From Rheum nobile (taxonomy: Eukaryota > Streptophyta > Magnoliopsida > Caryophyllales > Polygonaceae), in NCBI GenBank assembly GCA_027886185.1, contig WOAB01000833.1, positions 518,501-582,500 of the forward strand: a stretch of 64,000 nucleotides of DNA, read 5' to 3'. A model generated the notes under the pieces. The model searched no databases. It saw only the letters and a list, made by a program, of their open reading frames with translations, and was not told the DNA's origin. The translations under genes were made by a program, and so were the position numbers. This document shows, piece after piece, positions 19,465 through 30,983 of this stretch (its first letter is position 1; each line of letters opens with the position of its first letter).

Positions 19465-20804
19465 GGAGATTGAGTAGTATGTCAAGCCATGACAATAACT
19501 AAGGCGCTGTCCGGGAGGCAACCCGAGGTATGTTTTACTTTCCTTGCTCTTCTTTTTTTGTTTTTGCATTTGTGTTAGTTTTTGCTTTGTTTTTGTTTTG
19601 TTTGAACTAACCTGCAGGGAGGAGACCGGATGCCAATTGAAGAAGGTGTTCCCACACCATTGTAAGTCTCCTATTGCCCTGCACTGAAAATAAAATCCCC
19701 GAAAAAACCTTAAACGGGGATAATAATAATAATAAAAAAATCCGAAAAAACCTTAAACGGAATTAAAAAAAAAAAAAAAAAGTTAAAAAAATTAAAAAAA
19801 TAAAACGAAAAAACAACGAAAAAGAGTTTTATCGGAGCCAGCTGTCCGGGTTCCCCATGGAGAAGGTGCGCATCATGTTGTTAAGGAGGAGACATTCGCC
19901 CCACACATTATTTGACAATGATGATAGCCCTACAATTGACAGTTGAAGAGGAGGAACACCAGGGCCCACACCACGAACACATCTGGGCCTAGTTTTTGTG
20001 TCCATTGAAGGCCGTGCAGCCCCGTATTCTTTGACATACCACTACTCACCACAGTGGTTTCCTTTTGGTTGCACGGTAGGAGAAGATTAATGAGTTGAAG
20101 ACGAACACGAGAGACCCGTGCCTATAGTGAAGACCGCTAGCAACAAAGGAAGTGTCCAAGCCAACTCGGCGACGTTTGTGAGTTATTTTTTGCTCTTCCT
20201 TGTGCTATATTCTTTTTGTCTTTCATTACATTGAGGACAATGCAATGTTTAAGCATGGGGGAGTGTTCTATACTTGCTATGTCATTGAGGAGAAAAGAAA
20301 AAGAAAAAGCCAAAAAATTGAAAATAAGGCTAAAATAGAAATCCTGCGATAAGTCGAAAACCTGAAAGGGCGGCTTAGGTAATAAGCAGGTGGCTTGGAC
20401 CAGCATTAGGCTGGGGTAATAATTGGTCAAGAGTGACGTGAGTATATTGTGAGCCCATCTATTGAAAAATGAAATGAGTGGCTTGGTGAAAACCCAAAAG
20501 GGCGCCTGGGGAAAATGAGTGAAAAGAAGAAGAGTGATTTTTAGGATTACTCATTTTTCCTGGCGTGGCGACATAAGAAGGGGAGTTATAAGGAGGATTC
20601 GGGTAGGCCACTATGGAGGAATATGGTGATTAGATGGAGTTCAGTTTAGATTAGTCTTGCATCATTTGTTTTGGTTGTCTTGGAGCTTATTGTTGATGTG
20701 TTGTAACTACTAGTGTCATGTTTTCTTGTACTTCCTGAGGCCTTGGAGCATGATTGATGGAGTGAGTTCAGTTTTTAGCTTACTCGGGATGAGTAAAGGT
20801 CTAA
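19465..20804 (+). other. E copy 2: 3' untranslated module
   Basis: Same landmarks as copy 1. Predicted intron 19528-19617; micro-ORF at 19630; hairpins CCCCG…CGGGG 19696-19720 and TCCG…CGGA 19740-19763; stem TGTTAA 19879-19884 with TTGACA 19912-19917 (one G-U pair); CCTGAAAGGG and CCCAAAAGGG in place of the two CCCGAAAGGG hairpins. Confidence 0.7.
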
Positions 20805-20817
20805 GTATGTGGGAGTT
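20805..20817 (+). promoter_or_regulatory. E PPT before LTR3, mutated
   Basis: GTATGTGGGAGTT: a G-to-T change breaks the G-run found before LTR2. Confidence 0.75.
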
Positions 20818-22213
20818 TGATATGCGATATATTGTATAGCACATCTAGTGGTTATTAGCATGATTTAGGTGATGTTTGGATATGATTTGATGGTAATTCT
20901 GTAATCCGGAAGAGAAGACTAGAAGTGAAGAAATCATGGGATTTACAGAGGTTTGAAGTGCATTGAAGAGTAGAAGAACAGTGTGCTGAATTCAATTGGT
21001 TCGTTCTCTTTACTCAGATGTCCAAATGAAGTGATTCCAATTCCAGGAGTTATCTCTTGAAGTCTACTGCAAGTCCTCAAAATATGAGCGCAATCCGAGT
21101 TGGGAATCAAAGGTTATGGTGTTTTTACGGAAGTGTCGCAGAAGCTGGATGCGCCACCGCGCCCGCGCCCAAGACCACCACACCCGCGGTGAAGTAGCAG
21201 AAGACAGCTGAAGACTCTGGAGACCCACCGCACCCGCGGTGGATGTCACCGCACATGCGGTGCTGAGCTGAAGTTTTACGCGGATTTTATATCCGAGATC
21301 TTTCTTTCCTTATCTTTTAGTTCGAGATCTTATTTCCATGTTTTATCTTATTTTCCTTTTCTTTATTTTCTAAACTATTTGTTTTCCTATTATTTAAGGT
21401 TTAATCTAGACTTTGTTTAGGTAAACCTCGTTGCCACCTTTCTTAGTTTTCTCTCACAAACCCTACGGAGAACTAAACTTCCATTGTTACACTTGACGTT
21501 TGAAGCCTTCAGATAATCGTTTGTGAGATTTCTACTCTTGTTCGTTTTCCTATCTAGTTGTACTAATTCTCTTGTGCTTGAATGTTTATGGGTTTATGTT
21601 GATTTATCTAGAGTAGCTAACTAGGTCTATTGATATCTTCCTAATTGCTAGGGTTTGTGATTCCGAGTTCGGGTTGCTTATCTAGTAGCAAACACGATTT
21701 GCATAAGCGGGTTGCGAGTGTTCATCGTGAGAGAGAGTTAATTGCATGCTATTAGTAAAGGGTTGTTTCTATTGCATGTATCTTGTTGAATCCTTGTTTG
21801 AATGCTATTGCTTTGTTGAGTCTTGAAGGTTTTCGGATTTGATTTAGTAATAAGTACTATCAAGGCTGGTAGAACTGATAGTTACATATGATCAGGATAA
21901 GAACAACTAAAGGAAAGATAAGAACTTGAGAATCATAGATTTCAGTGATCAATCATATTGTTTGTTGTGTGGATTTCTGTCAGGTGTCACGCTTTTCCCA
22001 ATCATATTCACAACCTTTGCCTGTGAATCTGTTTACTTGTTACTTGGTTACTAAACTGATATTAAAACCCCCCTAGTTCTTAGTTGGTGACTTGTAAAGC
22101 ATAAGAATTGATAACCTGATTTCCTTGGATTCGACCTTGACTTGCTTGCTATACTCTATTTAGTAGGTACATTAGGATTTCTTTGATTAGGCACGACGAC
22201 TTTAGGCCTGTCA
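20818..22213 (+). repeat. E LTR3 (1,396 bp)
   Basis: Shared by copies 2 and 3; long form with two palindrome units (second CACCGCACATGCGGTG, 21246-21262). Confidence 0.92.
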
Positions 22214-22217
22214 AATT

Positions 22218-22235
22218 TGGCGCCGTTGCCGGGGA
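22218..22235 (+). promoter_or_regulatory. E PBS 3 (tRNA-Asp type)
   Basis: TGGCGCCGTTGCCGGGGA after LTR3. Confidence 0.88.
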
Positions 22236-22338
22236 GTCAAAATTTCTGTTTTTGTGGTTTTGTTTGTTACCAACTTTGGTGTGGACCTATCTTACGGTCC
22301 AAACTCGTGGTACTGATTTCTTTTTATTTGATACAGAA

Positions 22339-24263
22339 ATGGAGTTATAGGGAGAGCCGCGATATGACCCATACTCCTACGCATACACTCCAGGGTGGAG
22401 AGATCACCCCAATTCGAGTTATGGGTACCAACAATACCCTCCATATGGTCATGACTACCAGGAGTTCTACCCGGAGTCACAATCGTTCTACCAGCAGGGT
22501 ACTCCACATCAGTACAATCCGGCCTATGAGTATAGCCCGCCAGTGTCCAATCCAAGTTCCTCCATGTCAACTGAAGATATGCTCCAAGCTTTGACTAAAC
22601 ATTTTAGCACTAGTGTTCAAACTAGGGAGTCAAGCATCAAGAATTTAGAAAAGCAAATGGGACAAATGGTTGAAGCGATCACTAGGATTGATGCAAGGAC
22701 TTCGGGAAATCTACCGTCTCAAACAGTAGTAAACCCGAGGGAAAATGTTAGTGCCGTGACGCTTAGAAGTGGTAAGCAGCTGAATGTCGCTCCTAGTGCT
22801 GAAGAGGACGACACAGAAAAAGAGAGTTCTCAGTTGGGAAAACCGCACCCGCGGCGGGAACACCGCACCCGCGGTGGGACTATAGAAGAGCAACTGAGCT
22901 CTCAGTCAAGCTCATCGCACCCGCGCCACTCTCACCGCACCCAGCGGCAGGACCAACTGAGAGTCCTGCATCTTCACCGCACCCCGCGGTGGCTTGCCGC
23001 ACCCGCGGTGACGGTGAACAAATTCCCGAAGATTCTTCTGCTAACATGACCGCACCCGCGGTGGATTCTGACCGCACCCGCGGTGGACCTTCTGGAGTTG
23101 TTAAAGAACCATATGTGGATACCTATGTTCGTCCATACTTTCCCCCTCTCGGTTCTGAAAAGCCACCTGCCCCATTTTCAGAGGCGCTTAAGGAGAGGAG
23201 GATCGTTGACGATAAGGATCTCTTCGAGACATTCATCAAGTGTGAGGTAAACATTCCCTTACTCAAACTAGTTAAAAGTATTCCCAAATATGCTCATTTC
23301 TTGAAGGAACTTTGCACGATCAAGAGGAATCAAAAGCTGAAAGGGAAGCAGAAGGTTAAGGTGAGCGAACGTGTCTCAGCGGTGTTTCAAAGGCGTATGC
23401 CCAAGAAGTGCGCTGATCCAAGCATGGTAAGCATTCCTTGTGTTATAGGTGACACTAAATTTGAAAAAGCTATGCTTGATCTAGGTGCATCTATCAATGT
23501 TTTACCTTACTCTCTGTATAAATCACTTGGACTAGGACCTTTGCATGAAACCGGAATTGTTGTGCAACTTGCTAATAGGTCTAGTGTGTATCCTAAGGGA
23601 GTAGTTGAAGATGTTTTGGTCATGGTAGATAACTTGATATTCCCTGCTGATTTCTTTATCCTACATATGGAACATGGTATGCATTCTGCACCTATTTTGT
23701 TAGGTAGGCCATTCTTGAAAACTGCTAGGACTAAGATTGATTATGTAAGTGGGACATTTACTATGGAATTCGATGGGGAGGTGGTTGAATTTAACATTTA
23801 TAATGCTATGAAACACCCCGTTGATGATCATTCATTGTGCTCTATTGATGTGATTGAACCCATTGTGCAAGATGTGTTTGATTTCTCTGGTTCTGATGAG
23901 TTGCAATCCATTATTGAGAATGATATAGATGAATCCCATACGGAATATGCTTTATCAACTAACATGCAGGTGGTGTTAGCTCAGATGGATGCAAACGGTA
24001 AGCTTCCTATTGACCCTTTGGGCATTGGCCCCAATTTGCTAACTTCGGGCAAGAAGCCGTTCCCTTTTATTGTGCAGAATGAACAGTCGGAGGTTAAACA
24101 CCCCCCTGATCGATCTAAGTATGGGGGAAATGCGACTAAGAAGGTCAAGGTGAAAGAGTCGGTTCAGAAGAGGAATGGTCTATGGTTCAAACATTTCCAT
24201 GATTGGTTCCGAAAAGAGGTGATGAATGAGAGGGTTCCTAAGGAACCTGATGCTGGGAGTTGA
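22339..24263 (+). pseudogene. E copy 3 gag remnant plus retropepsin
   Basis: ATG at 22339 (MEL, then TAG where copies 1 and 2 have TGG). The frame continues through SIKNLEKQMGQMVEAITRI and shifts by one lost C inside a palindrome unit near 22920. The protease frame then runs open from about 22989 to 24263 (AMLDLGASINVLPYSLYK, ILLGRPFLKTARTK, ending RVPKEPDAGS). Protease is thus intact over its whole domain, as in copy 2. No capsid or pol. Confidence 0.85.
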
Positions 24264-25588
24264 GGAGATTGAGTAGTATGTCAAGCCATGACAATAACTA
24301 AGGCGCTGTCCAGGAGGTAACCCGAGGTATGTTTTACTTTCCTTGCTCTTCTTTCTTTGTTTTTGCATTTGTGTTAGTTTTTGCTTTGTTTTTGTTTTTT
24401 TGTTTTGTTTGAACTAACCTGCAGGGAGAAGACCGGATGCCAATTGAAGAAGGTGTTCCTACACCATTGTAAGTCTCCTATTGCCCTGCATTGAAAATAA
24501 AATCCCCGAAAAAACCTTAAACCGGGATAATAATAATAAAAAAATTCCGAAAAAACCTTAAACGAAATTTTACAAAATAAAAAAATAAAATGAAAAAACA
24601 ACGAAAATTAGTTTTATCGGAGCCAGGTGTCCGGATTCCCCATGGAGAAGGTGCGCATCATGTTGTCAAGGAGGAGACATTCGCCCCATACATTATTTGA
24701 CAACAATGATAGCCCTACAATTGACAGCTGAGGAGGAGGAACACCAGGGCCCATACAACGAACACATCTGGGCCCAATTTTTGTGTTCATTGAAGGCCGT
24801 GCAGCCCCGTATTCTTTGACATACCACTACTCACCACAGTGGTTTCCTTTTAGTTGCACGGTAGGAGAAGATTAATGAGTTGAAGACGAACACCAGAGAC
24901 CCGTGCCTATAGTGAAGACCGCTAGCAACAAAGGAAGTGTCCAAGCCAACTCGGCGACGTTTGTGAGTTATTTTTTGCTCTTCCATGTGCTTTATTCTTT
25001 TTGTCTTTCATTACATTGAGGACAATGCAATGTTTAAGCATGAGGGAGTGTTCTATACTTGCTATGTCATTGAGGAGAAAAGAAAAAGAAAAAGCCAAAA
25101 ATTTGAAAAAAGGCTAAAATAGAAATCCTGGGATAAGTCGAAAACCTGAAAGGGCGGCTTAGGTAATAAGCAGGTGGCTTGGACCAGCATTAGGCTGGGG
25201 TAATAATTGGTCAAGAGTGACGTGACTATATTGTGTGCCCATCTATTGAAAAATGAAGAGAGTGGCTTGGTGAAAACCCGAAAGGGCGCCTTGGGAAAAT
25301 GAGTGAAAAGAAGAAGAGTGATTTTTAGGATTCCTGATTTTTCCTGGCGTGGCGACATAAGAAGGGGAGTTATAAGGAGGATTCGGGTAGGCCACTATGG
25401 AGGAATAAGGTGATTAGATGGAGTTCGGTTTAGATTAGTCTTGCATCATTTGTTTTGGTTGTCTTGGAGCTTATTGTTGATGTGTTGTAACTACTAGTGT
25501 CATGTTTTCTTGTACTTCCTGAGGCCTTGGAGCATGATTGATGGAGTGAGTTCAGTTTTTAGCTTACTCGGGACGAGTAAAGGTCTAA
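24264..25588 (+). other. E copy 3: 3' untranslated module
   Basis: Predicted intron 24327-24424, micro-ORF at 24436, twin hairpins near 24502-24567 (the second stem weakened), stem TGTCAA 24664-24669 with TTGACA 24697-24702, CCTGAAAGGG near 25145 and CCCGAAAGGG near 25277. Confidence 0.7.
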
Positions 25589-25601
25589 GTATGTGGGAGT
25601 T
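25589..25601 (+). promoter_or_regulatory. E PPT before LTR4, mutated
   Basis: GTATGTGGGAGTT, the same change as before LTR3. Confidence 0.75.
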
Positions 25602-26975
25602 TGATATGCGATATATTGTATAGCGCATCTAGTGGTTATTAGCATGATTTAGGTGATGTTTGGATATGATTTGATGGTAATTCTGTAATCCGGAAGAGAA
25701 GACTAGAAGTGAAGAAATCATGGGATTTACAGAGGTTTGAAGTGCATTGAAGAGTAGAAGAACAGTGTGCTGAAGTCAATTGGTTCGTTCTCTTTACTCA
25801 GATGTCCAAATGGAGTTAATCCAATTCGAGGAGTTAGCTCTTGAAGTCTACTGCAAGTCCTCAAAATATGAGCGCAATCCGAGTTGGGAATCAAAGGTTA
25901 TGGTGTTTTTACGGAAATGTTGCAGAAGCTGGATGCGCCACCGCGCCCGCGCCCAAGACCACCGCACTCGCTGAAGTAGCAGAAGACAGCTGAAGATTTT
26001 GGAGACCCACCGCACCCGCGGTGCTGAGCTGAGGTTTTACGCGGATTTTATATCCGAGATCTTTCTTTCCTTATCTTTTAGTTTGAGATCTTATTTCCAT
26101 GTTTTAACTTTTTTTCCTTTTCTTTATTTTCTAAACTATTTGTTCTCCTATTATTTAAGGTTTAACCTAGACTTTGTTTAGGTTAACCTCGTTGCCACCT
26201 TTCTTAGTTTTCTCTCACAAACCCTATGGAGAACTAAACTTCCATTGTTACACTTGACGTTTGAAGCCTTCAGATAATCGTTTGTGAGATTTCTACTCTT
26301 GTTCATTTTCCTATCTAGTTGTATTAATTCTCTTGTGCTTGAATGTTTATGGGTTTATGTTGATTTATCTAGAGTAGCTAACTAGGTTTATTGATATCTT
26401 CCTAATTTCTAGGGTTTGTGATTCCGGGTTCGGGTTGTTTATCTAGTAGCAAACACGATTTGCATAAGCGGGTTGTGAGTGTTCATGGTGAGAGAGAGTT
26501 AATTAAATGCTATTAGTAACGGGTTGTTTCTATTGCATGTATCTTGTTGAATCCTTGTTTGAATGCTATTGCTTTGTTGAGTCTTGAAGGTTTTCGGATT
26601 TGATTTAGTAATAAGTACTATCAGGGCTGGTAGAACTGATAGTTACATATGAACAGGATAAGAACAACTAAAGGAAAGATAAGAACTTGAGAATCATAGA
26701 TTTCAGTGATCAATCGTATTGTTTGTTATGTGGATTTCTGTCAGGTGTGACGCTTTTCCCAATCATATTCACAACCTTTGCCTGTGAATCTGTTTACTTG
26801 TTACTTGGTTACGAAACTGATATTAAAACCCCCCCTAGTTCTTAGTTGGTGACTTATAAAGCATAAGAATTGATAACCTGATTCCCTTGGGTTCGACCCT
26901 GACTTGCTTGCTATACTCTGTTTAGTAGGTACATTAGGATTTCTTTGATTAGGCACGACGACTTTAGGCCTGTCA
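25602..26975 (+). repeat. E LTR4 (1,374 bp)
   Basis: Short form with one palindrome unit before CTGAGC, like LTR1. Ends AGGCCTGTCA; the PBS that follows the other LTRs is absent because gag of A resumes. Confidence 0.92.
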
Positions 26976-26980
26976 CCGCT
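26976..26980. repeat. Target-site duplication of E, right (CCGCT)
   Basis: CCGCT against TCGCT on the left; gag of A resumes directly after it. Confidence 0.7.
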
Positions 26981-27682
26981 TACAAGTTGGAAGTGACTCT
27001 AGAATAGTCGACAAGGAAGCGCAATCGCCAGAGGTCAATGCAGGGCCAGTCTCAGGCGAGTGGATTCAAACGTCCCGCGCCACCATTTAATTTTGCCAAG
27101 GCTGGCAAGGAAAAAACAGATATGACTCATGGAGGGTCTACGCAACAATCGGGTCAAAGCAAGAATCCGATTCAATGCTATAATTGTGGTACACCTGGGC
27201 ACAAAAGCAATGAGTGTCCGAAGGAGAAAAAGACGTGTTATGACTGTGAAAAGGTAGGACACTTGCAAAAAATTTGTCCACAGAGAAGGCAGAAAGGAGC
27301 TGAGTCGCCACATGGGTCGGTTAATCAGAATAGTCGACCTAAGTTCAGACCAGTGGGATCTCCTAGTCCTTCAACACAGACGTCTGCACAGAACAAGGGG
27401 AAAGCCCCAGCTGCTTCTGGAGGCCAGGGTCATCGCCTTTACGAGATGCGTGAGGCTGATGGACCTAATGCTCCAATTACTCAAGGTACTCTATACCTTC
27501 ATTCTACTTTAGTATGTATGTTATTTGATTCGGGTGCTACACATTCATTTATTTCCGAGAGTTGTGTTAGTAAGTTAGGCTTAGTATGCAACGAGGTTTG
27601 TGAACCTTTCGTTGTGAATCTTCCTAATGGTGAACATTTAGTGGGCACCAAGCGTCTGTCAGAATTTCCGATTACCATCTAG
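26981..27682 (+). pseudogene. A gag C-terminus and protease start
   Basis: Continues the gag frame broken at 11286 (YKLEVTLE, TAG at 27005). Basic region, then two zinc knuckles of CX2CX4HX4C type: CYNCGTPGHKSNEC and CYDCEKVGHLQKIC, which bind nucleic acid during packaging. A Ser/Pro-rich spacer leads into the aspartic protease: CMLFDSGATHSFISESCV (active site DSGA) and EPFVVNLPNGEHLVGTKRL. Ends at a TAG (27680-27682) where ITIQGK is expected. Confidence 0.9.
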
Positions 27683-29350
27683 GGTAAGAAGTTCGAAGCG
27701 GATTTGATCTATATAGCCATGGCTCCATACGACATTATTCTCGGTATGGATTGGCTGACGCGTCATGGGGCGGTAATCGATTTCATCTCAAGGACTGTGA
27801 CAGTGTCATCTGGGGGCCAGTATGTATGCAAGTTTAAGGGTCGGAATGACGCTGATAACGGCAGGCTTATCAATGCGATGGTTGCGTTCAAGCTACTTCG
27901 ACAAGGTTGTGTCGGGAACCTGTGCTATCTAGATGAGCCCAAGAAAGATGAACCTTCAATTCCTGATATTCCGGTTATTTGTGAATTTTCGGATGTCTTT
28001 CTAGAGGAGATTCCTGGTTTACCCCCGCATCATGACGTAGAATTTACTATTGATCTCGAGCCTGGTACCGCGCCAATCTCTAAGGCACCGTACCGGATGG
28101 CTCCTCCTGAGATGCAAGAGTTGAAGAAGCTACTCGAAGATCTTCTTGAGAAGGGTTATATAAGGCCGAGTGCATCGCCTTGGGGTGCTCTAGTCTTGTT
28201 CGTCAAGAAGAAGGATGGATCGTTCCGACTTTGTATCGACTATCGTGAGTTGAATAAGGTCACGATCAAGAATAAGTATCCATTGTCGAGGATTGATGAT
28301 CTGTTGGATCAATTGTAGGGAGCAAAGGTCTTTTCCAAAATCGATATGAGGTCTGGTTACCATCAGCTCAGGATTCGTGAGGAGGATATTCTGAGGACTG
28401 CATTCCGGACGAGATATGGTCACTACGAGTTCGTAGTCATGCCATTTGGACTTACCAATGCTCCGACAATCTTCATGTATCTGATGCATCGATGTTTCCA
28501 CCAATACTTGGATAAGTTCATAGTGGTCTTCATCGACGATATTTTGATTTATTCCCCGAGTGAGGAGGCTCACGAGGAACATCTTCGGATTACTTTGTCA
28601 ATTCTTAGACAAAATCAGTTATATGCAAAGCTGTCTAAGTGTGATTTTTGGATCAAGGAAGTGGCTTTCTTAGGCCATGTGATTAATGAGAATGGGGTTA
28701 TGGTTGATCCCTAGAAGATTGAAGCAGTAGCCAATTGGAAGCGGCCTTAGAATGTGAAGGAGGTGCGCAGTTTTCTAGGACTCGCTGGTTATTATAGACG
28801 GTTTGTAGAGGGATTCTCTAAGATCGCTCTACCCATGACCGGTCTGCTCCGCAAAGTCCATAAGAAATTTGTCTGGGATGACAAGTGCGAGGCCAGTTTT
28901 CAGAAGTTGAAGCAATGTCTGACCTTCGCACCAGTGTTAGCGCTACCTGAAGGGAATGATGGTTATGTGGTCTATAGTGATGCTTCGAAGAGTGGTTTGG
29001 GATGTGTGCTGATGTAGAAAGGCAAGGTTATTGCATACGCATCCCGACAGTTGAAGACTTATGAGGCAAACTATTCGACGCATGATTTGGAACTAGCAGC
29101 TGTAGTGTTTGCGCTGAAGATTTGGAGACACTATCTCTATGGTGTGAGATGTCAAGTCTTCACCGATCACAAGAGTCTCAAATATATATTCACTCAGAAA
29201 GAGCTAAATATGAGACAACGTCGCTGGTTAGAGATACTCAAAGACTACGACCTTGAATTGTTGTATCATCCGGGCAAGGCTAATATAGTAGCTGATGCAT
29301 TGAGCCGGAAGACATCGCACGAGACTGTAGTAGCTTTACTTACTGCTTAG
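27683..29350 (+). pseudogene. A pol: protease end, reverse transcriptase and RNase H
   Basis: The protease ends in APYDIILGMDWLTRHGAVI. RT follows: DVEFTIDLEPGTAPISKAP, FVKKKDGSFRLCIDYRELN, GYHQLRIREEDILRTAF, then catalytic VVFIDDILIYS. RNase H: VYSDASKSGLGCVLM and FTDHKSLKYIF, DALSRK. These enzymes make double-stranded cDNA from element RNA. In-frame stops at 28316, 28712, 28748, 29015 and 29348 are all TAG; apart from these the frame is continuous, so decay is by point mutation only. Domain order and length are normal for Tekay. Confidence 0.93.
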
Positions 29351-30877
29351 ACTAAGCTGAACCAAGGGTTGTGTAAGATTGAAGTCTTGTACGATCAGCG
29401 TAGAGGATATCTGAGTATGTTAGAGATTCAGGCCACGCTACTTGATCAAATCAGAGAGAAACATGTTGATGATGTGGTCTTGGTGAAGCTAATCAGTGAA
29501 GTGATGGACAGGAAAGCTCCCGGTTTCATGATTCAAGAAGATGGATCACTCTGGTTTCAAGACCGGATTTGTGTGCCTGACGTTGATGGTCTTCGCCAGT
29601 TGGTGATGATGGAGGCCCATTTGTCAGCTTATTCTGTACATCCAGGCTCTAGCAAGATGTACAAGGACCTCAAGAAGAAGTTCTGGTGGCCCAACATGAA
29701 GTGGGATGTAGCAGAGTTTGTGGCAAAATGTTTGACTTGTCAGAAGGTCAAGAAAGAACATCGCAGACCAGGTGGTGAATTGCTACCTCTCCCAGTACCA
29801 GAATGGAAATGGGAAGATATTGCTATGGATTTCGTCACGGGGCTGCCAAAGACTCAAAGCCAGAAATATGCTATATGGGTGATCATTGACAGGCTCACGA
29901 AGAGTGCTCACTTTGTGGCTATCAAGTCAACATGGGGAACCCATACGTTATCAGAAGTGTTTTTACATGAGATTGTCCGTTTGCATGGTACTCCAAAGAC
30001 CATTGTATCGGATCGTGATGGCCGATTCATGTCAAGATTCTAGAAAGAATTACAGAAGGCCATGGGAACCGAATTGAGGTTCAGCACTGCGTTTCATCCT
30101 CAGACAGATGGACAGTCTGAGAGGACCATCCAGACCTTGGAAGATATGCTAAGAGCTTGTACACTCAATCGTCCGACTAGCTGGGAGAACAGCCTGAGTC
30201 TGATTGAATTCACATACAATAACAGTTGGCATGCTACCATTAAGATGGCTTCATTCGAGGCTCTATACGGTCGAAGGTGTAGATCTCCGATTTGTTGGGA
30301 TGAGAATGCCGACAAGATTCTGCTCGGACCGGAGTTAGTCGAAAGGACTGCCTCGGACATTGCTTTGATAAGACAAAGGATGTTGACAGCTCAGAGTCGA
30401 CAAAAGTCTTATGCAGACCTGAAGCGCAGAAATGTTGAGTTTGAAGTTGGTGACAAAGTGTTTGTCAGAGTGTTGCCATCCAAAGGTGTGTTCAGATTTG
30501 GTAAGCGTGGGAAGCTTAACCCTCGCTACGTGGGACCGTTTGAGATCCTTGATAGAGTGGGGTCTCTAGCGTATCGTTTGGTATTACCGCCATCGGCACA
30601 TCCAGTGCATAACGTGTTCCATGTATCTCTATTGAGGAAGTACGTGCCAGATGAGTCTCATGTGCGGAGTTATGACGACATCGAGATTCAGACAAATGGT
30701 ACCTACGAGGAGATACCGGTGCGTATTCTCGAAAGCCGTGAGAAGCAATTACGGAACAAGGTGGTACCATTGGTACGGATTTTGTGGTCCAAGTCAGGAA
30801 CTGAAGAAGTTACTTGGGAAACCTGGGAAACGGAGGCGGATATGCTTAGACGTTTTCCCGAGCTGTTTTCGGCCTAG
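29351..30877 (+). pseudogene. A pol: integrase with chromodomain
   Basis: Zinc-binding HHCC region (VHPGSSKMYKDLKKKFWWP, KCLTCQKVKKE); catalytic D,D,E core in MDFVTGLPKTQSQ, VSDRDGRF and TDGQSERTIQTLEDML; then GPFEILDRVGSLAYRLVLP and HNVFHVSLLRKYVPD. The C-terminus ESREKQLRNKVVPLVRILW plus EEVTWETWETEADM is a chromodomain of the Tekay type, which steers integration to heterochromatin. One TAG at 30041 replaces the Trp of RFWKEL. Ends at TAG 30875. Confidence 0.93.
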
Positions 30878-30970
30878 TTTCGGGGTCGAAACCTTTTTAA
30901 GGGGACAGTGTTGTAACGCCTCACTTTTCTTTGGGTTATTCGGCCAAGTTTTGGGGTCGAAACTTTTTGT
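30878..30970 (+). other. A 3' UTR with a decayed second PPT/LTR-start
   Basis: Two similar blocks: GGGGTCGAAACCTTTTTAAG (about 30884) followed by GGGACAGTGTTGTAACGCC, and GGGGTCGAAACTTTTTGTAAG followed by the real PPT and TGATGTAATACCCC. The first looks like an old duplicate of PPT plus LTR start. Confidence 0.5.
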
Positions 30971-30983
30971 AAGGGGGAGGTGA
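30971..30983 (+). promoter_or_regulatory. A polypurine tract
   Basis: AAGGGGGAGGTGA directly before the 3' LTR. Confidence 0.88.

Larger units (their letters stand above)
11287..26975 (+). mobile_element. Element E: tandem multimer of a pol-less Athila-like element
   Basis: Order: LTR1-int1-LTR2-int2-LTR3-int3-LTR4 with periods of 4,757, 4,774 and 4,784 bp, all head to tail and each junction sharing a single LTR. Each internal region has a tRNA-Asp-type PBS, a short gag remnant, a retropepsin, a 3' untranslated module and a PPT. Capsid, RT, RNase H and integrase are absent. Only one pair of near-identical 5-bp flanks (TCGCT/CCGCT) surrounds the whole array, so it behaves as one insertion in the gag of A. 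Confidence 0.93.
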
